A stretch of 64,000 nucleotides of DNA from Paracoccus onubensis (GCF_003591515.1 NZ_QZCG01000004.1:1-64000), one strand, 5' to 3'; positions 1 to 8,017 are shown, counted from the stretch's first letter. Notes: a model not told the origin generated them from the letters alone. Numbers and translations are program-made.

Positions 1-1
1 G

Positions 2-166
2 TTCCACGCTGTAGATCCTCCCGCCCTCCCTGCAACTACAGAAAGGGAAAAGGTGGACGACTTTTACACCGCCCGCAGCAGCACCAAGCCGCCGCTTCCG
101 TGGACTAATTTCGCACCGCCGTTCTCACTTGCCACTAAAATAAACTCGAGTTCGCTTCATCGATAG
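2..166 (+). CDS. Possible 3' end of a gene entering from the left
   Basis: A reading frame is open from the window edge and stops at TAG 164-166, giving about 54 residues with no start codon inside the window. The peptide is rich in Pro, Thr and Ser and I do not recognise it. Its orientation matches the phage late genes that follow, so it could be the end of an upstream tail or structural gene. It overlaps a reading frame on the other strand (125-463), and at most one of the two need be real. Only the open frame and its position support it. Confidence 0.25.
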   Translation, partial: FHAVDPPALPATTEREKVDDFYTARSSTKPPLPWTNFAPPFSLATKINSSSLHR

Positions 167-463
167 AGTGTGTGACGTATCCGAACATCTGATCCTATTG
201 CCATTTGCAGTGGTGTGATCAAGCTGACCAGCGTTCCCAAACCGTACGGCGAGATCGTAGAGTGTTGCGCCGCTAAGCGGTACATCCGGGTATTCTGGCA
301 GGACTAGACGTTTGAATGGGGAACGTCGTTGCGCAGGGGAATTATTATCCAAGCTCATTCCGATCTCCATATTAAGGCGACACGCGGTCAGTTGCCTGAT
401 TACCAGCGAATCTGCAAGAGTGCCTGGCTCACTGCTTAATCCGTCGAGCATTCCTTGACTCAC
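125..463 (-). CDS. Hypothetical 112-aa protein
   Basis: This is an uninterrupted 112-codon frame on the minus strand with a GAGG-type element about 11 bases before the ATG. I recognise no domain, signal peptide or membrane segment. It is oriented against the phage lysis genes to its right. Its base composition is less GC-rich than the chromosomal genes further along, as in other parts of this accessory region. It may be a small cargo gene in the phage, or a chance frame. Confidence 0.33.
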   Translation of the reverse strand: MSQGMLDGLSSEPGTLADSLVIRQLTACRLNMEIGMSLDNNSPAQRRSPFKRLVLPEYPDVPLSGATLYDLAVRFGNAGQLDHTTANGNRIRCSDTSHTLSMKRTRVYFSGK

Positions 464-553
464 ATGCTCTTGCTAACCTCGCACGAGATTTAACGTTCAT
501 TCTCATTGGACGACCACCCCCAACATCTGGTATGTTTGGGTCACCGGGCACAT

Positions 554-592
554 AGGAAGTGCGCCCTTGCATTCGAGCAAGAGGAGCTTCCT
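554..592 (+). promoter_or_regulatory. Hairpin that buries the ribosome binding site, copy 1
   Basis: AGGAAG at 554-559 can pair with CTTCCT at 587-592, and CTTGC at 566-570 with GCAAG at 577-581, around a loop ATTCGA. The purine-rich ribosome binding site (AAGAGGAG) lies in the 3' arm, and the ATG at 593 follows the last paired base. A near-identical hairpin sits at 2426-2463, again ending exactly at a start codon. The pairing and the duplication are seen directly; control of translation is inferred. Confidence 0.55.
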
Positions 593-814
593 ATGGCGCT
601 GTACACCATTTCCGAAGATATCGAGATCGTCGTGCCGGAAGGTGCCTACGTCCAGAACAGGGGCACGGGCACAGTCGAGATGTGCCCGCCGGGTGAAGAT
701 CACGGGCTTATCATCCCAGCCTTCAATCAGGCAGTGCTTGTTGCAGAAGGCGGAACGTTCACATTCAAGCCGAGGCAAAACCCGACTGCGATTATCGGGG
801 TCTATGTCCTGTGA
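593..814 (+). CDS. 73-aa phage late protein
   Basis: This is a small soluble protein of 73 residues with many beta-branched residues (MALYTISEDIEIVVPEG at the N-terminus), likely a small beta-sheet domain. I do not recognise the family. The ATG at 593 is preferred over an in-frame ATG at 506 because it immediately follows the hairpin at 554-592, which contains the ribosome binding site AAGAGGAG; the same arrangement precedes the endolysin gene. The stop overlaps the GTG start of the next gene as GTGA, so the two are probably translationally coupled. Its place at the front of the esterase and lysis genes suggests a tail-fibre accessory or structural role, which is inference. Confidence 0.6.
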   Translation: MALYTISEDIEIVVPEGAYVQNRGTGTVEMCPPGEDHGLIIPAFNQAVLVAEGGTFTFKPRQNPTAIIGVYVL

Positions 815-2112
815 ATGCCACTTTCGTATTCGGGCAATGGCCTCTGGTTCCGGTGCAACCTGCGGTCCCTATGCCAACGCTTTCGGGCGATACGTGGCCG
901 GAGCAACCGCAATCACTGCCTCCCAATCTGATTCCACAACTTGCCGGCGAGTTCGAAACCGCTGACGGCTGGGATGCGGCAGAGGGTCTGAACTTTTCCG
1001 ACGGTCTGGCCAAGTGGGACGGGTCCAACACGGCCACGAGCGTATCCGGAATTGACATGCTGGAACCTGCCGTGACCGGTGATGCATACGGAGTGCTGTT
1101 CGGCGTGTCGGCCCGCTCGGCTGGAAATCAATTCGTCGGATTCCAATTCCCGAACACGGCAACGAACGGTTCAGGTTTTTCCGATATTGGGAACTACTCG
1201 CGGCAGTTGACCGCAACTGGCGATTACACCCGCGCGCGGATGTATGTGAACGCAGGTGCGGTGATCGAGTCCGATTACATGCGCGTCTACAGCATTACCG
1301 AACTGCTCAAAAAGAAATGGCGGATCGTCTTTGTCTATTCGCAGTCGAATTGGGTCGGCCCCGGCGATGCATCTGACCGGGTGGCGAACGACACGCCCGA
1401 ACCACGCGCAATCGTGATCCCATCGTCACAGCAGTCGACACGCGGCGCGTTTCTGGACGGCGAGGGTCTGGGCGTTCCGATGCTCATGTGCGACCCGGTT
1501 GTACATCTGTCCGGCAACGTGGGCGGCGGCCCGGCCGGGGCATTCGCCCGGACCTTCTGCGACGGGCTGCGCGATGACGAGGTGCTTGTTTACGCCGCGT
1601 GCGGTTACTCGGGCGGCGGCCGAAGTCAACCGGGCGATGTGTGGTATCATGAACCCGGGTCCGAAACCGGCGGCGAGGCCTGGGAAAACCTGCTCAAGCA
1701 AGTTGATGGGGTGCTAGCCAAAGCGCCGGAAGGTTCTACCGTCGCGGCGTGCCTGTTCTGTCAGGGCGAGGCCGATCTGGCCGATATCACCGGTGACGAG
1801 CATACCCTGTTGATCCGCTCCGATTTCGAGTTCCTGCGGAAGCGCTGGGGTAACTTCCCGATCGTCATCAGCGAGATCGGCTGGCTTGATCGGGAACGCG
1901 CGGACGTGGCGAACATGGTGGCCAGCCAAGCCAAACTGGACAGCAATAGCGGTGATCCCCTTGCTTTGCCGCGGTGCCGGTATATCCCGCGCCCAGAAGG
2001 TGCGACCTTCCTTCCCGACAACCTGCATTACGACCAGCCAACGCAACGTGTCCGGGGTTCTGAAGCCGGAACGGTAACGCTGGAAATATACTATGGGGGG
2101 CCGAAGCCGTGA
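811..2112 (+). CDS. SGNH/sialate O-acetylesterase-like phage protein
   Basis: This 433-residue protein starts at GTG 811, which overlaps the previous stop as GTGA. The N-terminal 170 residues look like a beta-rich carbohydrate-binding or attachment region. The C-terminal half carries the blocks of the SGNH / carbohydrate esterase 6 group: YSQSNW near residue 176 (nucleophile Ser in QSN), FCQGEADL near 316, and DNLHYD near 410 giving the Asp-x-x-His pair. Such domains remove O-acetyl groups from glycans. In a phage tail or lysis operon the likely role is de-acetylating host surface polysaccharide during adsorption. The next gene again starts with a GTGA overlap. The esterase assignment is good; the attachment role is inference. 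Confidence 0.72.
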   Translation: MNATFVFGQWPLVPVQPAVPMPTLSGDTWPEQPQSLPPNLIPQLAGEFETADGWDAAEGLNFSDGLAKWDGSNTATSVSGIDMLEPAVTGDAYGVLFGVSARSAGNQFVGFQFPNTATNGSGFSDIGNYSRQLTATGDYTRARMYVNAGAVIESDYMRVYSITELLKKKWRIVFVYSQSNWVGPGDASDRVANDTPEPRAIVIPSSQQSTRGAFLDGEGLGVPMLMCDPVVHLSGNVGGGPAGAFARTFCDGLRDDEVLVYAACGYSGGGRSQPGDVWYHEPGSETGGEAWENLLKQVDGVLAKAPEGSTVAACLFCQGEADLADITGDEHTLLIRSDFEFLRKRWGNFPIVISEIGWLDRERADVANMVASQAKLDSNSGDPLALPRCRYIPRPEGATFLPDNLHYDQPTQRVRGSEAGTVTLEIYYGGPKP

Positions 2113-2375
2113 ATTATTCGCTCGGAGAACTGGTCAGTATGATCGGCGCCGCGATCGGTGGCATATTTTGGCTTGCCAGATTGGAGGGCAAGGTGAAGAA
2201 AAATGCGGAAGACGTGACCCGCCTTGAACAGCGCATCGATAGGGAACGCGCCGACACGCGAGATGCCCTCGATGACCTGAAGGACATGATGCTCGAGCAG
2301 AACCGGGACATAAAGATCCTGCTGGGACGCGGACATCAGGTCCACTGGAACGATAAGACGCATCCGCCAAGATGA
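2109..2375 (+). CDS. Small membrane-anchored coiled-coil phage protein
   Basis: This 88-residue protein starts at GTG 2109 and overlaps the esterase stop by four bases. A hydrophobic segment at about residues 8-24 (LVSMIGAAIGGIFWLA) is followed by a highly charged heptad-like region to about residue 75, which predicts one membrane anchor and a coiled coil. Small proteins of this shape are common beside holins and endolysins in siphophages, where some act as spanin- or holin-like partners. It lacks a lipobox. I cannot name a family, and its part in lysis is inferred from position only. Confidence 0.6.
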   Translation: MNYSLGELVSMIGAAIGGIFWLARLEGKVKKNAEDVTRLEQRIDRERADTRDALDDLKDMMLEQNRDIKILLGRGHQVHWNDKTHPPR

Positions 2376-2399
2376 TGCCTTTGCCGAGGCGGCATCATC
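2371..2399 (+). terminator. Hairpin at the end of the first lysis transcript
   Basis: GATGATGCC (2371-2379) pairs perfectly with GGCATCATC (2391-2399) around an 11-base loop. The hairpin begins inside the stop codon region of the preceding gene. No uridine run follows directly, although the next bases are T-rich, so it may be a weak terminator or a processing or stability hairpin. Confidence 0.35.
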
Positions 2400-2425
2400 T
2401 GATATCTTCTAACCATCGGACGCAT

Positions 2426-2463
2426 AGGAAGTGCGCCCTTGCTTTAGGCGAGAGGGACTTCCT
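2426..2463 (+). promoter_or_regulatory. Hairpin that buries the ribosome binding site, copy 2
   Basis: AGGAAGT (2426-2432) pairs with ACTTCCT (2457-2463), and CTTGC pairs with GCGAG with one G-U pair. The ribosome binding site GAGAGGG is in the 3' arm and the GTG start at 2464 follows directly. It shares its first 17 bases (AGGAAGTGCGCCCTTGC) with copy 1 at 554-592. Loop and arm bases differ while pairing is largely kept, which favours a selected RNA structure over a recent accidental duplication. Confidence 0.55.
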
Positions 2464-3114
2464 GTGTCATTCACCATCTATCGTGCTGGACCGGTTCTTG
2501 ATCTGATCGGGAAATACGAGGGCCGCAGCGATTATGATACCGTCTGGAACGGTATTCCGATAAGCATGCGCCCGGACAAATTGACTGCCAACACCGTTGC
2601 CCAGGTCATGCAGTGGCAGGCTTGGTGGCGCAGCAAGGGCCTCGCTTCAACAGCGGCCGGGAAATATCAGATCATCAGCACCACCCTGAAAGACATCGTT
2701 TCGCAGATGCGCTTTGATACGTCGCGAAAGTTCGACGCGGCTACGCAGGATACGATGGCCTGCCACCTTCTGACCGGGCGCGGCTTTCAAAGGTTCCTCG
2801 ACGGCAAGATCGATAGCGACGATATGGCGATTGGTCTGGCGAAGGAATGGGCCAGCCTGCCGGTGCCGCATGACATGCAGGGCGCGAGCAGGAAGATCAA
2901 AGCCGGGCAATCCTATTACGCGGGCGACGGACTCAATGCAGCCCATGCAAGCATCGCCGAGGTCAAGCAGGCGCTGGCGATCGCACGGGAGCGGTATCAG
3001 ACGGGAAGTGGCCCGGTCCCTGCCCCGGCGGCACCGGCGAAAAGCTCATCCATCGCTACCGTCATCATTGCAATCGCCGCCGCGCTGGTGGCCTATCTTG
3101 GACTGACATCATGA
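2464..3114 (+). CDS. Phage endolysin (lysozyme/transglycosylase type) with C-terminal anchor
   Basis: The 216-residue protein starts at GTG 2464, right after the second hairpin. An upstream in-frame GTG at 2431 lies inside the hairpin stem and is less likely. Near the N-terminus, KYEGRSDYD has the Glu-containing block typical of phage muralytic enzymes, and STAAGKYQI near residue 62 matches the conserved SAAGRYQI block of lambda-lysozyme-like / GH104 proteins. After a Pro/Ala linker, the last 20 residues form a hydrophobic helix (IATVIIAIAAALVAYLG). A C-terminal anchor is unusual for such enzymes and may tether it in the inner membrane until lysis. It overlaps the holin-like gene as ATGA. Confidence 0.75.
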   Translation: MSFTIYRAGPVLDLIGKYEGRSDYDTVWNGIPISMRPDKLTANTVAQVMQWQAWWRSKGLASTAAGKYQIISTTLKDIVSQMRFDTSRKFDAATQDTMACHLLTGRGFQRFLDGKIDSDDMAIGLAKEWASLPVPHDMQGASRKIKAGQSYYAGDGLNAAHASIAEVKQALAIARERYQTGSGPVPAPAAPAKSSSIATVIIAIAAALVAYLGLTS

Positions 3115-3467
3115 TCAGACTCATCAAGGAAATTTCCGCGACCGTCCGCATGGCAAATGATCTGGCCGAGCAATCCGGCAGCGCTGGCCCCCGTTGGTCT
3201 GTCTTCCTCACTAACCGCAGCTTCATCGCCCAGGTATTCGCCCTGATCTTTGCTGCCCTGGCACTGTTCGGCGTTCCCCTCCCCATTCCCGCGGACGTGG
3301 CCGCCGAAGCGGTCTATGGCTTGGCGTTCGCCATCTTGTCACTTTGGGCGCTCGTGGAACGGCTGATGGGGAAAACCCGAACCGTTTGGACGCGGCAGCA
3401 GGCATACCGGGCCGCCAACGAGGCCGACGCGCTGTCTCGTGCACTCAAGGACGCCGGCGCGCTGTGA
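3111..3467 (+). CDS. Holin-like phage membrane protein
   Basis: This 118-residue protein has two hydrophobic segments, at about residues 39-58 (AQVFALIFAALALFGVPLP) and 64-83, between charged termini. It overlaps the endolysin stop by four bases. This is the size, topology and position expected of a holin, which forms inner-membrane pores that time lysis and release the endolysin. No specific holin family is recognised from sequence alone. It is the last gene of the rightward late operon. Confidence 0.6.
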   Translation: MIRLIKEISATVRMANDLAEQSGSAGPRWSVFLTNRSFIAQVFALIFAALALFGVPLPIPADVAAEAVYGLAFAILSLWALVERLMGKTRTVWTRQQAYRAANEADALSRALKDAGAL

Positions 3468-3471
3468 GCAC

Positions 3472-3505
3472 AAAAAAGCCCGCGCACAAGAGGAGGCGCG
3501 GGCTT
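3472..3505 (-). terminator. Terminator reading leftward
   Basis: The 10-bp stem AAGCCCGCGC (3476-3485) / GCGCGGGCTT (3496-3505) is followed on the minus strand by a T6 run (3472-3477), so it works best for leftward transcripts. It may also stop the lysis operon ending at 3467. The identical stem with the opposite T-run lies at 3986-4018. Confidence 0.5.
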
Positions 3506-3734
3506 GATCATGAAACAACATGTTCACCCTAAAATATTCGTCGTTAATGCCACGCCTATATTCGATCTAGCGGTAGCCGGGCTATGCGTAAGGTTACCTA
3601 CGTAGATTTACTCATATGCAGGTCAATTGGAGCAGATGGTGCGCGTGAAGCTACAGTATCATCTGGTGGCGAGGTTCAGAATCAAGGATGATGGGCCGGA
3701 GTTGATTGAGCAGGGTGGGTAGAACGGAGCGTTT

Positions 3735-3875
3735 ATGAAGAAGTTCTTCCGTGGGCGCGTTGCCCATGCCATCCCTTGGATTCTAGGTGGCACCGTCATT
3801 GTCATCATCTGGCTGGACTGGTGGTTTGGCTGGGGTATCCCAATGGGGCATGGGCCAGACTTTGGCTATCGTTGA
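3735..3875 (+). CDS. 46-aa single-pass membrane protein
   Basis: A 46-codon frame starts at ATG 3735 with a GGAG ribosome binding site about seven bases upstream. The peptide begins with basic residues (MKKFFRGRVAH) and has one hydrophobic tryptophan-rich segment (IPWILGGTVIVIIWLDWWFG), consistent with an inner-membrane microprotein. A 28-codon frame (3636-3722, start MVRVKLQYHLVARF) ends just before it and might be its partner, but that one has poor support. Both sit in a roughly 500-base interval bounded by two outward-facing terminators, so they may form an independent transcript. The function is unknown. Confidence 0.45.
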   Translation: MKKFFRGRVAHAIPWILGGTVIVIIWLDWWFGWGIPMGHGPDFGYR

Positions 3876-3985
3876 TGAAAGTGGCTGAGGTTATTTCGTG
3901 AGTAATTCTGCATAGGTAATCTTACGGGTTGGATCGCGCAGGCGGACCCGATATCTTCCCTGCATTCGGTACTCACGCTACGATC

Positions 3986-4018
3986 AAGCCCGCGCCACGG
4001 AACCAGCGCGGGCTTTTT
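3986..4018 (+). terminator. Terminator reading rightward
   Basis: AAGCCCGCGC (3986-3995) and GCGCGGGCTT (4006-4015) form a 10-bp stem followed by T-rich sequence on the plus strand. The stem, and the GATC bases before it, match the inverted copy at 3472-3508. Confidence 0.65.
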
Positions 4019-4095
4019 CATGAGTTCATCTATCGTGCCAGCTTTTCCAACGCCTTGATCGTAGCACTAACGAAGCGGATGCATCTCGAAAGCAC

Positions 4096-4416
4096 TCAAC
4101 CCGGCTTATCGAACTCAGGGAACCCGAGGTCTGTCGCGCTGATTTCTCCCCGTGCTGCTGCTAATCCCAGCGCGAGTTGCTGGCCGGCATCGTCCAGGGA
4201 TGCGCGAGACTTTATAATCTGTGCGGAAACCGAAGAATATAGCGGGGCATTCCCTTCCGTCGCCAGTTCGAACCGTTTCTCCAGACACTGCAGATAATCC
4301 TGCACATAGCTAGAAAGATCTTTTAGCATATCAGAAACAGATTCCGCTTGTTCGGCCGGAATGCCGTGAACTTCTAGAATCGCTCCATCTCTGGAGTCTT
4401 TGAGTTCAATCTTCAT
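4096..4416 (-). CDS. Hypothetical 106-aa protein, last gene of the cargo operon
   Basis: This 106-residue acidic, mostly helical protein has no signal peptide or membrane segment. Its ATG overlaps the stop of the upstream gene (TAATG), so it is co-translated with the sulfotransferase-like genes at 4416-6655. I do not recognise a family. The N-terminus (MKIELKDSRDGAILEVHGIP) looks like a beta-hairpin followed by helices. The tight coupling suggests a small partner of the operon enzymes, which is inference. Confidence 0.6.
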   Translation of the reverse strand: MKIELKDSRDGAILEVHGIPAEQAESVSDMLKDLSSYVQDYLQCLEKRFELATEGNAPLYSSVSAQIIKSRASLDDAGQQLALGLAAARGEISATDLGFPEFDKPG

Positions 4417-5120
4417 TACCCTTCTCCGTGAAGTATAACTTTTAGATCTTGTTCATACAGATCGTCGAGGAGCTCTAGGTCCCACCCAGCATCAATAACC
4501 ACTTGCTCAGCCGCGCGTTTTTTATTCCCGTCCTGTAATGCGGCAGTCACATCAATCTTTTCGACTGGCTCTCCGCATATGCTTGCATAAAGCTCTGCGG
4601 CCACCTGCTCAGGATGCTCGGCGTTCCATATAATCATTTCGCAGTTTTCGGCCAGTTTTTTCTGGAGACCCGACACGAATGGCAACCAAGAGGGTAAAAC
4701 ATCCGTCGGGTGTGTTTTTTCCAAAACATCCGCATGACTTGCTAAATATGTGACGTGGTCCGTGACGAGCAGATGGAGGATGACATCAAAATCCTGCAAG
4801 ATAGACTGAAAGAAGGTAAGCTTATAAACGGACTTTTCCAAGGCGCCGGGGAAATTCAGCGGCTGGCCTGCATACATAAACTTCGGTCTTGAGAAAAGAA
4901 GCGTATCGGACGAAGCACTTAAGTCCATCACAGATGCACGCGCAGCACTGTGATCGGCTGCTCCAATGGCTCCCCTAAGTACCTTTCCAAACTCACCATC
5001 ATCGACAAAATGAAAGCCCTTAGCTCTATTTCGGCGTGCCAGATCACGCATCACTGCAGTTGCTAACTTCGGGGCAGCCCCATCGGTTCCGATATGGATA
5101 TGTGCTGTTTTCCTAGTCAT
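4416..5120 (-). CDS. Sulfotransferase-like protein, divergent
   Basis: This 234-residue protein has an N-terminus HIHIGTDGAAPKL that resembles a degraded version of the 5' phosphosulfate-binding loop (HLGAHRTGTT in the neighbouring gene). Its C-terminus (LLDDLYEQDLKVI) resembles the Tyr-x-x-Asp-Leu tail common in membrane-associated sulfotransferases. The glycine-rich loop lacks the usual Lys/Arg-Thr-Gly-Thr, so PAPS binding is uncertain. It overlaps both neighbours in the operon. It may be an inactive or altered paralogue acting with the two-domain enzyme upstream. Confidence 0.5.
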   Translation of the reverse strand: MTRKTAHIHIGTDGAAPKLATAVMRDLARRNRAKGFHFVDDGEFGKVLRGAIGAADHSAARASVMDLSASSDTLLFSRPKFMYAGQPLNFPGALEKSVYKLTFFQSILQDFDVILHLLVTDHVTYLASHADVLEKTHPTDVLPSWLPFVSGLQKKLAENCEMIIWNAEHPEQVAAELYASICGEPVEKIDVTAALQDGNKKRAAEQVVIDAGWDLELLDDLYEQDLKVILHGEG

Positions 5121-6655
5121 CTTACTCTGTCAAATCCTAACCGGTTCGCTACTTTTTTGCAGGTTTCAAAGATTTCGAATTCTTTTTTCCAAAATTTTGC
5201 CAGATTCGACCTTGCGATATCGCTCAGCTCTACGTTGCCGCGAGAGGTAGAATTGTTCGTCCGCCCAACTCCAGATGTGATCTCCTCCGCGTCGAGAATA
5301 CCTATGATTTTTTCCCAGTGGTAATCGATATTCTTCGTTTCACAGCAAATCAGAATGTTTCCGAGCCGTTCTTCATTCTCGACAGCTTGAGGCGAGGCCA
5401 AGTAATGCTCATGAGACAGAGCAAGATGGAAAATACTGCTAAACGCGAAGCGCGCCGCTGACTGCAATCTTTCATCTTGTCCGTAGAGTGCTTCAGCAAG
5501 TGAGTTGGGATCTCCGAAGAAGCTGTAAGCCGCAGCTTCACCAGCAGTCCAGTTAACATCGTGTGTTGGACGCCCCTGACGCAAACGCGAATAGAAACTC
5601 GATACGAACCTCTCTTCCGGATCCCTGAAGAAAAAAGCCAATCGGCGTTGCGGGCCATAGGCTTCCAGAGACTTGTGTAGGGTCATATTGTGGCCAGACA
5701 ATATGATATTCCTAGCCCTTGCCTCCTTGCTAGAGAACTGAGATTTTAGGAATGTTCCTCCGGTCTTACCGATATGTAGAAAGCATACCAGTTGCGTGGC
5801 AGCCGCCTTTTCTCCGGCTTTAACCTTTCCTGACGTTTTCTTTTCTTGTCTGGGTGTCAAATCCTCGCGTAGCTTCGAGGTTGCGTCAGAATGAAACTGT
5901 ACATCGGAGAGTTCGGAAATTCTGTCAATATCCGACATATATAGATCGAACAGTTTCTGCTTCTGCGTTGGGGAGAAGAGCTCAAAACTATCATGAGCGG
6001 TCAATCTCGTTACAGCGTCATGTGCGCCCCGTTCGGATAGCGTCCTGATCAGGGTGTCGCGATCAGCGCTTGGATTGTGCTTCTTACGTTCAAGCGTAGT
6101 TTCTTTGAGCAAGGGCCACTTGCAAATGGCAATCAACTGCTGCTTTGGGTTATCTGTCTTCCAATTGAACTCTCGAACGTGAAAATTGACCCCGTCCGGA
6201 AATAATTTCCTAATATCTTTAATGACTTCTAACCAGCCGCGCTCTGATTCAGCGATCTTATCCAACTGCTCATCATCAGGTAATTTAAGACCATTTTTCT
6301 GTACGCAATAGGATATCGAAGATTTCCAGTAATCTTCGTGATTTCTAATCGAAAAATATACGGTATGGATCCGATCAATTAGATCTTCCAGTCGCCTCAA
6401 CTTTCCAACGGCATCAGGATAAAGTTTTGCTGATGCGATGTTCTCCTCCATGTAGCCGACGATATTCTCATCGCTATAAATTCCGAGTTCCCCTTTCGGA
6501 TCGAAATAATTGAATGCAACTTCCCTCGATTTCGGAGGATACAGAAGATCGCAGCCGCCTTCCTTGAGCTTCCGGTCATTTTTATGGAGATAGGTTTGTA
6601 AGCCTGTTGTTCCGGTACGATGCGCACCAAGATGCAACACGATATTCCTTTTCAT
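5117..6655 (-). CDS. Two-domain sulfotransferase-like protein
   Basis: This 512-residue protein appears to contain two sulfotransferase-type units. The first begins at the N-terminus with HLGAHRTGTTGLQTYL, a good PAPS 5'-phosphosulfate-binding loop. The second begins near residue 290 with FLHIGKTGGTFLKSQF, a typical Sulfotransfer_2-like loop, followed near residue 340 by FFRDPEERFVSSFYS, which fits the 3'-phosphate-binding region (R-x-P-x-x-R-x-x-S). Such enzymes move sulfate from PAPS to sugars. Tandem fusion of two different loop types is unusual. ATGA overlaps link it to the methyltransferase before and the divergent paralogue after. Modification of surface polysaccharide by the phage or island is the likely role, by inference. 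Confidence 0.7.
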   Translation of the reverse strand: MKRNIVLHLGAHRTGTTGLQTYLHKNDRKLKEGGCDLLYPPKSREVAFNYFDPKGELGIYSDENIVGYMEENIASAKLYPDAVGKLRRLEDLIDRIHTVYFSIRNHEDYWKSSISYCVQKNGLKLPDDEQLDKIAESERGWLEVIKDIRKLFPDGVNFHVREFNWKTDNPKQQLIAICKWPLLKETTLERKKHNPSADRDTLIRTLSERGAHDAVTRLTAHDSFELFSPTQKQKLFDLYMSDIDRISELSDVQFHSDATSKLREDLTPRQEKKTSGKVKAGEKAAATQLVCFLHIGKTGGTFLKSQFSSKEARARNIILSGHNMTLHKSLEAYGPQRRLAFFFRDPEERFVSSFYSRLRQGRPTHDVNWTAGEAAAYSFFGDPNSLAEALYGQDERLQSAARFAFSSIFHLALSHEHYLASPQAVENEERLGNILICCETKNIDYHWEKIIGILDAEEITSGVGRTNNSTSRGNVELSDIARSNLAKFWKKEFEIFETCKKVANRLGFDRVR

Positions 6656-7539
6656 TCAAACACCTTGAATAAACCCCTCAACCGGGCAACAAAGCCTGCC
6701 GGTTGGGCAGCAGGCTTAATGTCAGAAGTCTCGACAGCCTCCCGATTGCTCGTAGAATCAGCGATCCCTGTTACATTTGACATCTCAATAGTTTCCGGCT
6801 CACTTGCGGGTTCTGCATCCGCCGGAACGACCTTGATAACGTCACGAGTTCTTTTGATCGCCCACTGACCATGTCCATCCAAATGAATGATCAAGTAGTT
6901 TTGTTCCCGACAGAACGTATACAGAGCCTCGCAAACGCCATTGATCTCACCCGTTTTCTGTACCCAGGCATCATCTCCCAGAATGATACCGTTCTCTGCC
7001 AGAACAGCATCAATGTCGCGCAGATCCGACAAGACCTCGTCAAACTTGTGATTAGCGTCCAGATATACCCAGTCCAATGCCCCCTTGTTCTGGGTCTTAA
7101 GCCATTCTCCCGAAAACGCCGTAACCACCTCTGCCATGCAGCTCATATAACTCGCACGAAGCTCTGCTGCCTTTTTCGCGCCAGCAGTCGGAACACGCAC
7201 TTGATTGGTATACGCACCCCAATCGGGAAAATGTGTCCCGTGCAACTTGTCCCACGGATCCACGAGGTACAACTTCGTCGGCTTGCAAATTTCATCAAGA
7301 ACAGGGGCAAACAGACCGGTAAAAACGCCGATCTCGGCGCCAACCCCGTTTTTCGGAACTAGCCGCAGAACGCTTCGCCGCTGATTGATTCTGTGGCGCC
7401 CAGAACTCTCAGCAGTGAGCACTTCCTGGTACATGTCGCTCAGCTCGTCCCAGCCATCGCGGATCTTCGTGGGTTCTTCAGAAATGTCTGCCACGGCACT
7501 CTTCTCTTCTCTATATCCATCGTTAGACGCGTACTGCAC
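6652..7539 (-). CDS. SAM-dependent methyltransferase (Methyltransf_24 type)
   Basis: This 295-residue protein is the first gene of the leftward operon. Residues 65-230 show a class I methyltransferase fold: GAEIGVFTG is the SAM-binding glycine motif, LYLVDPW the acidic second strand, DWVYLDANHKFDEV the fourth strand, and ENGIILGDDAW the fifth. This DANH..GDD pattern is typical of Methyltransf_24 proteins found in glycan loci. The last 70 residues are low-complexity and Pro/Glu-rich, ending in a basic helix. The ATGA overlap with the next gene implies coupling. It probably methylates a sugar or glycan that the downstream enzymes sulfate, which is inference. Confidence 0.68.
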   Translation of the reverse strand: MQYASNDGYREEKSAVADISEEPTKIRDGWDELSDMYQEVLTAESSGRHRINQRRSVLRLVPKNGVGAEIGVFTGLFAPVLDEICKPTKLYLVDPWDKLHGTHFPDWGAYTNQVRVPTAGAKKAAELRASYMSCMAEVVTAFSGEWLKTQNKGALDWVYLDANHKFDEVLSDLRDIDAVLAENGIILGDDAWVQKTGEINGVCEALYTFCREQNYLIIHLDGHGQWAIKRTRDVIKVVPADAEPASEPETIEMSNVTGIADSTSNREAVETSDIKPAAQPAGFVARLRGLFKVFE

Positions 7540-8017
7540 TGCTCGTTTACAGAGACTTCATGCGTAATGCAAAAGGCAAGTCTGAGCACCACGGCTCGCA
7601 CAGTCGTGACCTGCACCAAGCCACATCGGCACGCAGGCCCAGCGTTCATCTCTCATGAAACCGCGCTCAAGCCAGAGCTGTTGCAGATTTCCGGATCAAG
7701 TCGAGTACGGTCGAATTTCCCGCTACACCTTGATTCTGTATACAAAGATCAGTTGTGACCTACATAATGCCACCACGACATCACACAAACGATGAGAAGA
7801 ACAGCCCACAACGCTCAATGTTTGGCGGCCAACCTCAGAACCCAATGAAACTCAGTGGCGGAATACCGCCAATAGCACCCCCCCTAACATCAGATTCGAG
7901 TGCTTGAACGTCTATGCGTTCCAGCTTATTCTAAGTCATGCACTTGCAGGAAATAATGGCTTTACTGGATCATTTTGCAGACGCCATAAAGCTTCTAAGT
8001 TACAGGAATTGACTCCC
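7540..8017. other. Intergenic divergent promoter region
   Basis: This stretch separates the leftward methyltransferase operon from the rightward hydrolase gene and must hold both promoters. Composition becomes more AT-rich toward 8018. An in-frame extension of the hydrolase to ATG 7904 exists but has no good ribosome binding site. I see no convincing gene, repeat or RNA in it. Confidence 0.4.

Noticed and set aside
71..85. CAGCAGCACCA near the left edge, matching the end of the tRNA-Thr fragment
   Set aside because: No T arm or anticodon sequence precedes it, and 11 bases can occur by chance in GC-rich DNA, so it is not evidence of the partner att site.
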